Origin: Bacteroidales bacterium
Lineage (GTDB): Bacteria; Bacteroidota; Bacteroidia; Bacteroidales; JAADJA01
NCBI GenBank assembly: GCA_021740645.1
Contig: JAIOZL010000017.1
Location: 1 to 64,000 of the forward strand
DNA: 64,000 nt
Reading direction: 5' to 3'
In this document: positions 8,553-17,706 of the stretch, piece after piece
Numbering within the stretch: the stretch's first letter is position 1
How the letters are laid out: each line of letters starts with the position of its first letter
The notes under the pieces: generated by a model
Databases searched by the model: none
Told to the model about the DNA's origin: nothing
What the model saw: the letters and a program-made list of their open reading frames with translations, nothing else
Made by a program: the position numbers and the translations under genes

Positions 8553-10454
8553 TTATATTATCAGTTTTTCAACGGCATGGATAATCCCCTCTTTGTCAAA
8601 ACCACATTCTTTGTAAAGTTCTTCCGGACTACCATGCTGAACAAATTTATCCGGGATACCCTGCCTGACAACTTTCGACTGGTATCCAAACTCATTTTTA
8701 AATTCAATTACTGCACTACCAAGCCCTCCTATAATACTTGCGTCCTCAACAGTCAAAATAAAATCGACTTTTTTAAAAACTTCATGCAATAGTTCTTGAT
8801 CTAAAGGTTTTAAAAAACGCATATTATAAACGGCTGTTGAAATATTTTTTTTATCCAGTTCTTCAGCCGCCAGAAGTGCATTATTCCCCACGTGCCCGAT
8901 CGCTACAATGGCTGCTTTTTTGCCATCCTTGATTTTTTGTCCTTTTCCAATCTCCATCTTTTCAAAAGGAAGTTTCCATTCCGGTTTTACACCACGGCCT
9001 CGTGGATAACGGATAGAAAAGGTACCCATGCCAGGTAATTGGGCGGTATACATCATGTTTCTTAATTCCTGTTCATTAAGGGGCGCCGCTATTGTAATAC
9101 CAGGAATAGCTCTGAAGTAGGCAAAATCATATGCCCCATGGTGGGTTGCCCCATCTTCCCCGACCAGGCCGCCCCTGTCGAGGCAAAATATAACCTGAAG
9201 GTTTTGGATGGCCACGTCATGGATTACCTGATCATAGGCCCGTTGCATAAAGGAGGAGTATATATTGCAAAACGGGATCATCCCCTGGGATGCCAACCCG
9301 GCTGCAAAAGTAACTGCATGTTGCTCTGCTATTCCCACATCAAAAGCCCTGTCGGGCATTACCGACATCATCATATTGAGTGACGAACCGGTAGGCATAG
9401 CTGGTGTTATCCCCACTATTTTTTCGTTTTCCCGGGCAAGTTCTATGATCGTCTTACCAAATACATGCTGATATTTAGGTGGAAGTTTTTCTTTGCAATC
9501 AGATTTTTTCAGCTCCCCGGTTTTTTTATCGAAAATTCCAGGGGAGTGATAGGTTGTTGGTTCATTTTCTGCATTAAGCAGGCCTTTCCCTTTTTTTGTA
9601 ACTACATGGAGGATTTTAGGGCCATCGATTCGCTTGAGATCACGTAATAGTTTAACCAGGTGAATTACATCGTGGCCATCTGTTGGCCCGAAATACCTGA
9701 AATTAAAGGCTTCGAAAAGATTACTTTTTTTGGAGATGGTGGATTTAACTGCATTCCCTATTTGTTTTACAATCGACCGGGAGTTTGCCCCATAACGAGT
9801 ATCTCCTCCCATCAGTTTCCAGATCACATTTCTGAATTGGTTATATCGGCGCGAAGCAGTTATCACCGTCAGGTAATCTTTCAGCGCACCGACATTACGG
9901 TCGATGGCAATTTTGTTGTCATTTAAGATCACCAGCAAATTGGCATTGGTAACCCCGGCATTATTAAGTGCTTCCATCGCCATTCCACCGGTCATGGAAC
10001 CATCACCTATCACAGCGATGTGCTGTCTTCCATTATTTTCCTGAAGGGTTGAGGCAACAGCCATTCCGAGAGCTGCCGAAATAGAAGTAGATGAGTGACC
10101 GGTTCCAAAAGCATCATATTCGCTTTCCGACATTTTAGGAAATCCACTGATGCCATTATATTTTCTATTGGTATGAAATGCAGCTTTCCTTCCGGTTAGG
10201 ATTTTATGTGCATAGGCCTGGTGTCCAACATCCCAAATCAGTTTATCGTAGGGTGTATCGAAAACGTAATGTATGGCTACGGCCATTTCTACAGCTCCTA
10301 AACTTGCTGCAAGATGGCCGGGATTTGCTGAGATCACTTCAATAATATACTCCCTTATTTCCGTGCACAATTGCGGAAGCTCATTTTCTGATAACTTTTT
10401 TAAGTCAGCAGGATATTCAATTTTTTGAAGTAAAGGACCTGTCTCCGGAGCCAT
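8553..10454 (-). CDS. dxs: 1-deoxy-D-xylulose-5-phosphate synthase
   Basis: This 633-residue thiamine-diphosphate enzyme condenses pyruvate and glyceraldehyde 3-phosphate, the first step of the MEP isoprenoid pathway. It shows the N-terminal HPGHLAASLGAVEMAVAIHY-like region, the ThDP motif GDGSMTGGMAMEALNNAG followed by NDNKIAI, the FGPTDGHD loop, and the pyrimidine domain (GIAEQHAVTFAAGLA, DRGGLVGEDGATHHG). The full set of catalytic His and Glu motifs is intact and the length is normal. It is a single gene, separated from the DUF59 gene by 162 bp. Confidence 0.97.
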   Translation of the reverse strand: MAPETGPLLQKIEYPADLKKLSENELPQLCTEIREYIIEVISANPGHLAASLGAVEMAVAIHYVFDTPYDKLIWDVGHQAYAHKILTGRKAAFHTNRKYNGISGFPKMSESEYDAFGTGHSSTSISAALGMAVASTLQENNGRQHIAVIGDGSMTGGMAMEALNNAGVTNANLLVILNDNKIAIDRNVGALKDYLTVITASRRYNQFRNVIWKLMGGDTRYGANSRSIVKQIGNAVKSTISKKSNLFEAFNFRYFGPTDGHDVIHLVKLLRDLKRIDGPKILHVVTKKGKGLLNAENEPTTYHSPGIFDKKTGELKKSDCKEKLPPKYQHVFGKTIIELARENEKIVGITPAMPTGSSLNMMMSVMPDRAFDVGIAEQHAVTFAAGLASQGMIPFCNIYSSFMQRAYDQVIHDVAIQNLQVIFCLDRGGLVGEDGATHHGAYDFAYFRAIPGITIAAPLNEQELRNMMYTAQLPGMGTFSIRYPRGRGVKPEWKLPFEKMEIGKGQKIKDGKKAAIVAIGHVGNNALLAAEELDKKNISTAVYNMRFLKPLDQELLHEVFKKVDFILTVEDASIIGGLGSAVIEFKNEFGYQSKVVRQGIPDKFVQHGSPEELYKECGFDKEGIIHAVEKLII

Positions 10455-10470
10455 TCAAGCCTATTTTTTG

Positions 10471-10478
10471 CAAAGTTA
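10471..10478 (-). promoter_or_regulatory. Putative -7 box of dxs
   Basis: The minus strand reads TAACTTTG followed by C, a good TAnnTTTG box, 16 bp before the ATG. No TTG element is seen at 19 bp, so confidence is limited. Confidence 0.45.
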
Positions 10479-10616
10479 TTATTTTTAAAACAAGTGATCT
10501 GTCTAAAACCTTAATTGCTATTCCTTATTGTTAATACTTACTTTCAATTGTGTTAAAAAATGTTAGTGAAAATTAAAGAAAAGGCCAACCGCATTTAGGG
10601 TACTCCATTTTGAATT

Positions 10617-10943
10617 TTAAATAAAACCAAGCTCAAGAAGCGCTTCTTCTGACATCATATCTTTGTCCCATGGTGGTTCAAATGTTAGCTCAACAGTAAC
10701 TTCTTTGATGCCATCGACTTCAGAAATGCGCTCTTTTACTTCTACAGGGAGTGATTCGGCTACAGGGCAATTGGGAGAGGTTAAGGTCATTAGAATTGTT
10801 ACATTAAGCTCATCATCCATTTTTACTTCATATATCAGCCCCAATTCATAAATATTAACCGGAATTTCAGGATCGAAGATAGTTTTTAAGGTTTCGATTA
10901 CTGCATCCCCCAGAATATTTTTAGTTATGTTTGCTTGTACCAT
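10617..10943 (-). CDS. SUF-associated DUF59/MIP18-family Fe-S assembly protein (SufT-like)
   Basis: This 108-residue DUF59 protein has the family core: a DPEIPVNIYELGLIYEV start, TLTSPNCPVAESLP with the conserved cysteine, and a PPWDKDMMSEEALLELGF end. Homologues act in late Fe-S cluster maturation. It is last in the run sufB-sufC-sufD-sufS-sufE, 34 bp after sufE, so it almost certainly works with this system. Whether it deserves the name sufT cannot be decided, because it lacks the longer N-terminal part of some SufT proteins. Confidence 0.88.
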   Translation of the reverse strand: MVQANITKNILGDAVIETLKTIFDPEIPVNIYELGLIYEVKMDDELNVTILMTLTSPNCPVAESLPVEVKERISEVDGIKEVTVELTFEPPWDKDMMSEEALLELGFI

Positions 10944-10977
10944 AATATGTAATTTAATAACAATCCATCCGCAAGGA

Positions 10978-11418
10978 TCAATTCAATTTATCATGCTTAG
11001 CGCCTTTCGCCTGGAATACAACCGCATAAAGTTTCATTTGTTTAATCATGCTTGTCAATCCATTTGAGCGTGTAGGGGACAAGTGTTCATGCAATTCGAT
11101 TTTGTCGATAAAATCAAGATCAGTTTGCAGGATATCTTCCGGGCTTTGGCCCGATAAAACCCTAATTAATAAGTTAGCGATGCCTTTGGTGATTACCGCA
11201 TCACTATCTGCTTTAAAAATTATTTTTCCATCCTGTAATTCAGCAAATACCCAAACTCGTGACTGACATCCGGAAATTAAATACTGATCGGTTTTGTGTT
11301 TTTCGTCGATAAGGGGCAAACTGCGGCCCATTTCGATCAGGTGGTTATATTTATCCATCCAGTCATCAAACATACTGAATTCTTCAATGATGGTATTTTC
11401 TATCTCCTTTATTGTCAT
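10978..11418 (-). CDS. sufE: Cysteine desulfuration protein SufE
   Basis: The 146-residue sulfur acceptor takes persulfide from SufS and passes it to SufB. The active cysteine lies in the LISGCQSRVWV motif near residue 50, which is diagnostic for SufE. The rest (DDWMDKYNHLIEMGRSLP at the start) fits the family. It lies 30 bp downstream of sufS in the suf operon. Confidence 0.94.
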   Translation of the reverse strand: MTIKEIENTIIEEFSMFDDWMDKYNHLIEMGRSLPLIDEKHKTDQYLISGCQSRVWVFAELQDGKIIFKADSDAVITKGIANLLIRVLSGQSPEDILQTDLDFIDKIELHEHLSPTRSNGLTSMIKQMKLYAVVFQAKGAKHDKLN

Positions 11419-11448
11419 AATAAATCCGTTTATATTCTGTCAGGATTA

Positions 11449-12669
11449 CTAACCGAACATTTTTTGTACCGTAATGATTGCTTCTGCCAGTCTGTCTACT
11501 TCGTCTTTTGTGTTGTAAAAGGCAAATGATGCCCGGATTGTTCCGGGAATATTTAAGAGATCCATTACCGGTTGTGCACAATGATTGCCCGTTCTTACAG
11601 CTACCCCAAATTTATCAATGATAGTCCCTGCGTCATAAGGGTGGATGTTATCCAGGTTAAATGAAACAACGCCTGCCCTGGGTGCATTGGGAGCAATAAT
11701 GTGAACCCCGGATATGGCTGAAAGTTTTGAATTGGCATAAGCTAACAGATCCTCTTCATATTTGATAATTTGGCCCATTCCTATCGATTGAATGTATTGA
11801 ACAGCCTTATTAAATCCAATTACATCCGCTACATTAGGAGTCCCTGTTTCAAATTTATAGGGAAGGTCATTAAAGGTTGTTTTTTCAAAGCTTACTGACT
11901 TTATCATTTCTCCGCCCGTTTGGTATGGAGGCATTTGATTGAGCCATTTCTCTTTTCCATACAATATCCCAACCCCCATTGGGCCATAAAATTTGTGGCT
12001 TGAGAAACAGTAAAAGTCACAATCGAGTTCCTGTACATCGATAGTTGAGTGTACAATCCCCTGTGCTCCATCCAGCAGAACCGGGATAGCGTTTTCATGC
12101 GCTATTTTGATAATCTCATTTACTGGATTAACAATTCCAAGTGCGTTTGAAATATGGCTAATGGCAACAATTTTAGTTTTTTTGTTTAGCATTTTTTTAA
12201 ATGCATCAAGGCTAATTGTAAGGTCAGGATTTAATGGAATTACTTTCAATTCTGCCTTCAGGCTGGCACAGATCATTTGCCAGGGGACAATGTTCGCATG
12301 GTGTTCAAGAGCTGAAATGATCACCTCATCTCCCTCTTTTAAATACTGTTTTCCAAAAGAACTGGCCACCATGTTTATCGAGTCAGTGGCTCCTTTTGTA
12401 ATGATCACTTCATGTGAAAATGTTGCATTAATATAGGCTTGAATGTTCTTTCTGGCTTCCTCAAATTGATCCGTAGCCTTCTGACTTAAATAATGCACAC
12501 CACGATGCACATTACTGTTAATGGTAGAATAGTAATTCGATATGCTGTCAATTACTACCTGAGGTTTTTGGGAAGTAGCCGCATTATCCAGGTAAACCAA
12601 AGGCTTACCATACACCTCCTGATTTAATGCCGGAAAATCTTTCCTGATTTTATCGATATCAAAACTCAA
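11449..12669 (-). CDS. sufS: Cysteine desulfurase SufS
   Basis: This 406-residue group II PLP desulfurase releases sulfur from cysteine for cluster assembly. Motifs include YLDNAATSQKP, the Schiff-base region CFSSHKFYGPMGVGILYG (Lys next to His) and the active-site RTGNHCAQPVM cysteine loop. The start codon is TTG at 12669; the next in-frame Met is near residue 102, far inside the fold, so TTG is required. It begins only 12 bp after the sufD stop. Confidence 0.95.
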   Translation of the reverse strand: MSFDIDKIRKDFPALNQEVYGKPLVYLDNAATSQKPQVVIDSISNYYSTINSNVHRGVHYLSQKATDQFEEARKNIQAYINATFSHEVIITKGATDSINMVASSFGKQYLKEGDEVIISALEHHANIVPWQMICASLKAELKVIPLNPDLTISLDAFKKMLNKKTKIVAISHISNALGIVNPVNEIIKIAHENAIPVLLDGAQGIVHSTIDVQELDCDFYCFSSHKFYGPMGVGILYGKEKWLNQMPPYQTGGEMIKSVSFEKTTFNDLPYKFETGTPNVADVIGFNKAVQYIQSIGMGQIIKYEEDLLAYANSKLSAISGVHIIAPNAPRAGVVSFNLDNIHPYDAGTIIDKFGVAVRTGNHCAQPVMDLLNIPGTIRASFAFYNTKDEVDRLAEAIITVQKMFG

Positions 12670-12681
12670 AGAATATATATT

Positions 12682-14073
12682 TTAGAGTTTACTCATGTCA
12701 ATTTCAAACTCAAAACCTTTTTCCTGGTTTTTGCAATGCAACACACATTGATCACATACTGCAAGTTCGCCCCTCAACCTCTTTTTTACCAGGTCGTCGA
12801 TACGCTCTTTCAATGGCCTCAAATCTATCGTATTGATTACTTCCGCAGCAAAGGCATACATTAGCAAGAGTTTGGCGTTAAAGGTACTTATTCCCCGGGA
12901 CTTAATATAAAACAGGGCATTTTCATCCATTTGGCCGACAGTAGCTCCATGACTGCATTTCACATCGTCAGCATAAATTTCGAGGAAGGGTTTGGTATTA
13001 ACAGTTGCTTTATCAGTAAGTAAAATATTCCTGTTTGTTTGAAAAGCATTTGTACGCTGCGCATCTTTTCTTACAAGAATATGCCCGTTAAATACTGCAC
13101 TGGCCTGGTCATCAAGGATGCCTTTAAATAGTTCATTGGATGTACAATCGGGTTGTGCATGATCGATAAAGACCTGGTTATCCACATGCTGGTTTTTATC
13201 CATCAGGTAGAGGCCCTGCACATCAGCATGACTACCCCGACCATTTAGTTTCACCCTTATATCATTTCTTATCATTCCCCCGTTTAAGGAAATGGCAAAG
13301 GTCGAAATTTTACTGTCTTTCTCCTGGTGGAAAAAAGTAGCATTTATCAGTGAAGTATCATTATTCAGGTTTTGTAATTTATAATGATTGATTTGGGCAC
13401 CTTCATCCAGAAAAATTTCACTTACCGTATTGGATAAGGAAGCCTGGTGGTTATGTGAATCATCGCAGTGCACCAGCGTAAGTTTGCTGTTTTTTCCTAA
13501 GATGACCAAATTCCGGTTCTGAACAAAAAGATTTTCTTCTTTATCCAAAACATTCACCATTTGAATGGTCTTGTAGGTCTCTACCCCATCAGGGACATAG
13601 ATGAATACCCCATCCTGAGCATAGGCTGTGTTTAATGCATTAAACCCATTCTCCTGGTTTTTTGCATATTGATTATAGTGTTTTAAAACAAGTTCAGGAT
13701 ATTCTTTTAAGGCCTGTGAAAAACTTCCTAAAATTGTTCCATTGGGTAAGGTTTGCAAAGGTTTATCACGGTAAATATACCAACCATTGTACAATGAAAT
13801 AATATGCGTGTCAAAATCCGGGACTTCACATTGAAATACCTTATCCATATCGATGGACTTATTCTCTGGTTCGAATTGGATATTATAATCAATTTCCAGG
13901 ATTTTTTTCAAATCAGTATTTTTCCATGCCTCAAGCCTGCTGTTTGGGAAATCCTGTTTTAGAAAACTCTGAAAGGAATTCTCCCGCATTAATTTAAGCT
14001 CCGGAGGATCATTCGCGAAGATTTTCTCCCTGTGCTTTTCGTATAGATCTGATATTTTATCTTTTAATGTCAT
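12682..14073 (-). CDS. sufD: Fe-S assembly scaffold component SufD
   Basis: The 463-residue protein belongs to the SufB/SufD family. It has the helical N-terminal part (LEAWKNTDLKKILE) and the beta-helix core with DCTSNELFKGILDD and DVKCSHGATVGQMDENALFY, the latter carrying the SufD Cys-Ser-His motif. It forms the SufBC2D complex. It lies between sufC and sufS in the operon, with 51 bp to sufC and 12 bp to sufS. Confidence 0.95.
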   Translation of the reverse strand: MTLKDKISDLYEKHREKIFANDPPELKLMRENSFQSFLKQDFPNSRLEAWKNTDLKKILEIDYNIQFEPENKSIDMDKVFQCEVPDFDTHIISLYNGWYIYRDKPLQTLPNGTILGSFSQALKEYPELVLKHYNQYAKNQENGFNALNTAYAQDGVFIYVPDGVETYKTIQMVNVLDKEENLFVQNRNLVILGKNSKLTLVHCDDSHNHQASLSNTVSEIFLDEGAQINHYKLQNLNNDTSLINATFFHQEKDSKISTFAISLNGGMIRNDIRVKLNGRGSHADVQGLYLMDKNQHVDNQVFIDHAQPDCTSNELFKGILDDQASAVFNGHILVRKDAQRTNAFQTNRNILLTDKATVNTKPFLEIYADDVKCSHGATVGQMDENALFYIKSRGISTFNAKLLLMYAFAAEVINTIDLRPLKERIDDLVKKRLRGELAVCDQCVLHCKNQEKGFEFEIDMSKL

Positions 14074-14124
14074 TTTTATTTTTTGTTCCTGGCAATTGAT
14101 TAATCGATTCTGCTGAATTTAAAA

Positions 14125-14865
14125 TTAACTTCTTAGCCATTCGTATCCCTTTTCCTCCAGTTCAAGAGCTAGATCTTTTCCTCCTGATTTTACGATCTTC
14201 CCTTCGAACAATACATGCACAAAGTCGGGAATAATGTAATCAAGCAATCTCTGGTAGTGTGTTATGACAATGGTTGCATTATCTTTGGTTCTTAGTGCAT
14301 TCACTCCTTTTGCCACTACTTTTAAAGCATCAATATCCAGACCTGAGTCGGTTTCATCAAGAATGGCAAGAATGGGCTCAAGCATCGCCATCTGAAAAAT
14401 TTCATTTCTCTTTTTTTCACCGCCTGAAAATCCTTCATTTACCGAACGGTTGGTTAATTTATCGTGGATTTCAACCAACTTTTTCCTCTCCGCCATTTTT
14501 GCCAGGAACTCCCCTGCAGGGATAGGATCAAGGCCTTTGTACTTCCTGTGTTCATTAATGGCTGTGCGCATAAAATTATTCATACTCACTCCGGGAATCT
14601 CCACAGGATATTGAAAACCAAGAAAAATTCCTTCTAGGGCCCTTTCTTCCGTGGTAAGCTCCAAAAGATCTTTATTTAAATATTCCACGGATCCTTTGGT
14701 AATTTCATACCCCTCTTTTCCGGCAATAATTGAAGCCAGCGTACTTTTTCCCGTTCCATTTGGTCCCATAATAGCATGTACTTCCCCTGCATTCACTTCA
14801 AGATCGAGGCCCTTAAGTATTTCTTTCCCCTCTATAGATACGTGTAAGTTTTTTATTGATAACAT
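14125..14865 (-). CDS. sufC: Fe-S assembly ATPase SufC
   Basis: This 246-residue ABC-type ATPase powers the SufBCD scaffold. It has Walker A GPNGTGKST, the SufC-type signature FSGGEKKRNE, Walker B ILDETDSGLDIDAL and the H-loop ITHYQRLL. The protein is normal in length. The 65-bp gap from sufB contains short ATTCGTT-type repeats. Confidence 0.97.
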   Translation of the reverse strand: MLSIKNLHVSIEGKEILKGLDLEVNAGEVHAIMGPNGTGKSTLASIIAGKEGYEITKGSVEYLNKDLLELTTEERALEGIFLGFQYPVEIPGVSMNNFMRTAINEHRKYKGLDPIPAGEFLAKMAERKKLVEIHDKLTNRSVNEGFSGGEKKRNEIFQMAMLEPILAILDETDSGLDIDALKVVAKGVNALRTKDNATIVITHYQRLLDYIIPDFVHVLFEGKIVKSGGKDLALELEEKGYEWLRS

Positions 14866-14882
14866 AGTTATATTAATTCAAT

Positions 14883-14920
14883 TTCGTTATTCGTTTTCGT
14901 CATTCGTTATTCGTTATTCT
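14883..14920. repeat. Short ATTCGTT-type tandem repeats between sufB and sufC
   Basis: Four to five imperfect copies of a 7-8-bp unit (TTCGTTA with TTCGTTT and TTCGTCA variants) fill most of the sufB-sufC gap. This looks like replication slippage in a non-coding spacer; no function is evident. Confidence 0.6.
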
Positions 14921-14930
14921 CAATCAAATA

Positions 14931-16379
14931 TTACCCTACAGATCCTTCGAGACTAACAGCCAGTAATTTTTGAGCTTCCACGGCAAATTCCATCGGAAGC
15001 TGGTTTAAAACCTCTTTGGCATAGCCATTAACAATCAAGCCTATGGCCGTTTCGGTGCTTATGCCTCTTTGTTGGCAATAAAACAATTGATCATCGGAAA
15101 TTTTTGAGGTAGTGGCTTCATGTTCTACAATGGATGTGCTGTTTTGGGTATCGATATAGGGGAATGTGTGAGCCCCGCATTTATCTCCAAGAAGCAGTGA
15201 ATCGCACTGGCTGAAGTTCCTTGAGTTTTCAGCTCTCCTTGAAATCTTTACAAGGCCTCTGTAGCTGTTATTACTAAATCCGGCTGAGATACCTTTTGAT
15301 ATAATAGTGCTTTTTGTATTTTTGCCTATGTGTGTCATCTTTGAGCCGGTATCGGCTTGTTGATAATTATTTGTCACAGCCACCGAATAAAATTCCCCTA
15401 CACTATTGTCGCCTAAAAGAATACAACTGGGATATTTCCAGGTAATTGCCGACCCGGTTTCTACCTGGGTCCATGAAATTTTGGAATGGCTTCCTTTACA
15501 CATTCCTCTTTTGGTAACAAAATTATAGATTCCTCCTTTGCCATTCTTATCTCCCGGATACCAGTTTTGAACGGTTGAATATTTAACCTCAGCATCTTTC
15601 AGGGCAACAATTTCCACTACCGCGGCATGGAGTTGGTTTTCATCGCGTTGAGGTGCGGTACAGCCCTCTAAATAGCTCACATAGCTTCCTTCTTCACCTA
15701 CAATGAGTGTGCGTTCAAATTGTCCGGTCCCAGCTGAATTGATCCTGAAATAGGTACTTAATTCTACCGGGCATCGAACACCTTTGGGAATATAACAAAA
15801 TGAACCGTCGGTAAATACAGCGGAGTTAAGTGCTGCAAAATAATTATCACCTACAGGGACCACTGAGCCCATGTATTTTTTTATAAGTTCAGGGTGGTTT
15901 AAAACCGCTTCGCTGAACGAACAAAAAATTATCCCATGTTTCGAAAGGGTATCCTGAAAAGTTGTTTTTACCGATACACTGTCAAACACGGCGTCCACAG
16001 CCACACCTGTCAAACGCTTCTGTTCTTCTAATGAAATTCCAAGTTTATCAAATGTAGCAAGTAGTTCGGGATCTACTTCTTCCAAACTATCAAGCTCCAA
16101 TTTCTTTTTGGGTGCCGCATAATAAATTATATCCTGATAATCGATGGGAGGAATATTTAAATGTGCCCAATTAGGTTCAGGCATGGTTTTCCATTTCTCA
16201 AAAGCTTTTAACCTGAACTCCAGCATGAAAGCAGGTTCCTTTTTCTTTTCGGATATAAAACGGATAATATCTTCATTAAGCCCTTTGGGGGCAGTATCCA
16301 TTTCTATATCTGTTACAAAACCGTATTTATAGTCGTTTTGTGTTACTTCTTCAAGAATCTTATTTTGTTCTTTTTCCAT
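14931..16379 (-). CDS. sufB: Fe-S assembly scaffold protein SufB
   Basis: The 482-residue core scaffold of the SufBC2D complex is shown by [16 protein letters not shown], the [20 protein letters not shown] block, and the C-terminal [12 protein letters not shown]-like block (seen as [12 protein letters not shown]). A longer frame begins at TTG 16394, but the ATG at 16379 is preceded by AGGAGA (16386-16391) with 6 bp spacing, so the shorter form is chosen. It is the first gene of the suf operon sufB-C-D-S-E-DUF59; no sufA or regulator gene is present here. Confidence 0.96.
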   Translation of the reverse strand: MEKEQNKILEEVTQNDYKYGFVTDIEMDTAPKGLNEDIIRFISEKKKEPAFMLEFRLKAFEKWKTMPEPNWAHLNIPPIDYQDIIYYAAPKKKLELDSLEEVDPELLATFDKLGISLEEQKRLTGVAVDAVFDSVSVKTTFQDTLSKHGIIFCSFSEAVLNHPELIKKYMGSVVPVGDNYFAALNSAVFTDGSFCYIPKGVRCPVELSTYFRINSAGTGQFERTLIVGEEGSYVSYLEGCTAPQRDENQLHAAVVEIVALKDAEVKYSTVQNWYPGDKNGKGGIYNFVTKRGMCKGSHSKISWTQVETGSAITWKYPSCILLGDNSVGEFYSVAVTNNYQQADTGSKMTHIGKNTKSTIISKGISAGFSNNSYRGLVKISRRAENSRNFSQCDSLLLGDKCGAHTFPYIDTQNSTSIVEHEATTSKISDDQLFYCQQRGISTETAIGLIVNGYAKEVLNQLPMEFAVEAQKLLAVSLEGSVG

Positions 16380-16385
16380 ATCTGA

Positions 16386-16391
16386 TCTCCT
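16386..16391 (-). promoter_or_regulatory. Strong Shine-Dalgarno deciding the sufB start
   Basis: AGGAGA on the minus strand lies 6 bp before ATG 16379. It overlaps the codons of the longer TTG frame, which argues that the TTG is not used. Confidence 0.75.
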
Positions 16392-16427
16392 CAATCAATC
16401 TATTTAGAAAAAATTTAAATAGCGGTG

Positions 16428-16435
16428 CAAATGTA
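16428..16435 (-). promoter_or_regulatory. Putative -7 box of the suf operon
   Basis: The minus strand reads TACATTTG followed by C, matching TAnnTTTG, 48 bp before the sufB ATG. A TTG sits about 23 bp upstream, which is too far, so only the -7 element supports this. Confidence 0.5.
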
Positions 16436-16537
16436 AGAAATATAGGCTGAAAGCACCTCAATTATTTCCTTTTATGTTCAACAATTTAATCCTTGTTTTG
16501 TTGCTTACTTTAAATCCTTTAATTCAACGGATTCATC

Positions 16538-16566
16538 TTGCTGTTCCCCACGTTTTCATAATTTTG
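16538..16566 (+). promoter_or_regulatory. thiL promoter (TTG-N18-TAATTTTG)
   Basis: TTG at 16538-16540 and TAATTTTG at 16559-16566 are 18 bp apart, close to the Bacteroidota consensus. The thiL ATG lies 20 bp after the -7 box, just behind an AGAGG sequence. Confidence 0.6.
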
Positions 16567-16586
16567 CAAAAAAATTAAAAAGAGGT

Positions 16587-17657
16587 ATGACTGAATTTGA
16601 AAATAATGACGAAAGGACAGAACTGAAACAATTGGGTGAATTTGGCTTGATTGATCTCCTTACAAAAAACATTAAACTGAAGAATAAAAGCAGTATTAAA
16701 GGGGTTGGTGATGATAGTGCTGTTATTCATCATGCCAATAAACAAACCCTTGTAACAAAAGATCTTTTAGTGGAGGGGGTCCATTTTGACATGACCTATA
16801 TGCCCCTTAAACATTTGGGTTATAAAGCAGCTGTTGTTAACATTTCTGACATTTTAGCAATGAATGGTACACCTACGCAATTGATTGTGGGTATTGCAGT
16901 TTCAAATCGTTTTTCGGGCGAAGCTTTAGAGGAAATATATGAGGGGATCAAGCTTGCATGTGAACATTATCATGTAGATTTAGTGGGAGGCGATACGGTA
17001 TCAAGTGTTTCAGGTTTGATCCTGTCAATCACTGCAATTGGTGAAGCAGACAAGGCAGATATTATTTATCGGGATGGAGCTAAAAATGGTGATTTGATTT
17101 TTGTAAGCGGTAATCTTGGTGCTGCCTATATGGGTTTATTAGTGCTTGAAAGAGAGAAAAAAGCGTTTGAAGTTGACCCTAATATGCAGCCTGACCTTGA
17201 TGGGAATGATTATATTTTAGAAAGGCAACTTAAACCCGAAGCCCGGACAGACGTCCTTGAATTATTGAAAAAAGCTGGGGTAAAACCTACTGCAATGATT
17301 GATATTTCGGATGGCCTGGCCTCTGAAATCCTTCATATTTGCCAGCAATCCGATTTGGGGTGTGTTTTGTATGAAGATAAAATACCCATAGATATTACCA
17401 CGGATGGTGTGGCCAAAGAATTTCAAATTGACCCGACGACCTGCGCATTAAATGGGGGTGAGGATTATGAATTACTTTTTACCATTAATCAATCGGATTA
17501 TGAAAAACTTAAAAGTATTGATGAGATTAGTGTGGTGGGTCATATGACGGAGAAAAGTGCAGGCTATCATTTGGTTAGCCGTTCAGGAACACAGGTTCCG
17601 CTGATTGCACAGGGATGGGATGCATTTCTGAATAAAGAAAAACGCAACAGGCAGTAA
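16587..17657 (+). CDS. thiL: Thiamine-monophosphate kinase
   Basis: This 356-residue ATP-grasp-like kinase of the AIR synthase/ThiL fold makes thiamine diphosphate from thiamine monophosphate. Motifs include GVGDDSAVI near the N terminus, TKDLLVEGVHFD, the VNISDILAMNG stretch, the GGDTVSS loop and DISDGLASEILHICQQS near residue 240. It supplies the cofactor needed by Dxs and the 2-oxoacid oxidoreductase in this window. uvrC follows 49 bp downstream on the same strand. Confidence 0.93.
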   Translation: MTEFENNDERTELKQLGEFGLIDLLTKNIKLKNKSSIKGVGDDSAVIHHANKQTLVTKDLLVEGVHFDMTYMPLKHLGYKAAVVNISDILAMNGTPTQLIVGIAVSNRFSGEALEEIYEGIKLACEHYHVDLVGGDTVSSVSGLILSITAIGEADKADIIYRDGAKNGDLIFVSGNLGAAYMGLLVLEREKKAFEVDPNMQPDLDGNDYILERQLKPEARTDVLELLKKAGVKPTAMIDISDGLASEILHICQQSDLGCVLYEDKIPIDITTDGVAKEFQIDPTTCALNGGEDYELLFTINQSDYEKLKSIDEISVVGHMTEKSAGYHLVSRSGTQVPLIAQGWDAFLNKEKRNRQ

Positions 17658-17706
17658 TTTGAGAACTCCCATACTCAGGTTTTGATTTATCCAATAACAC
17701 ATTAAA

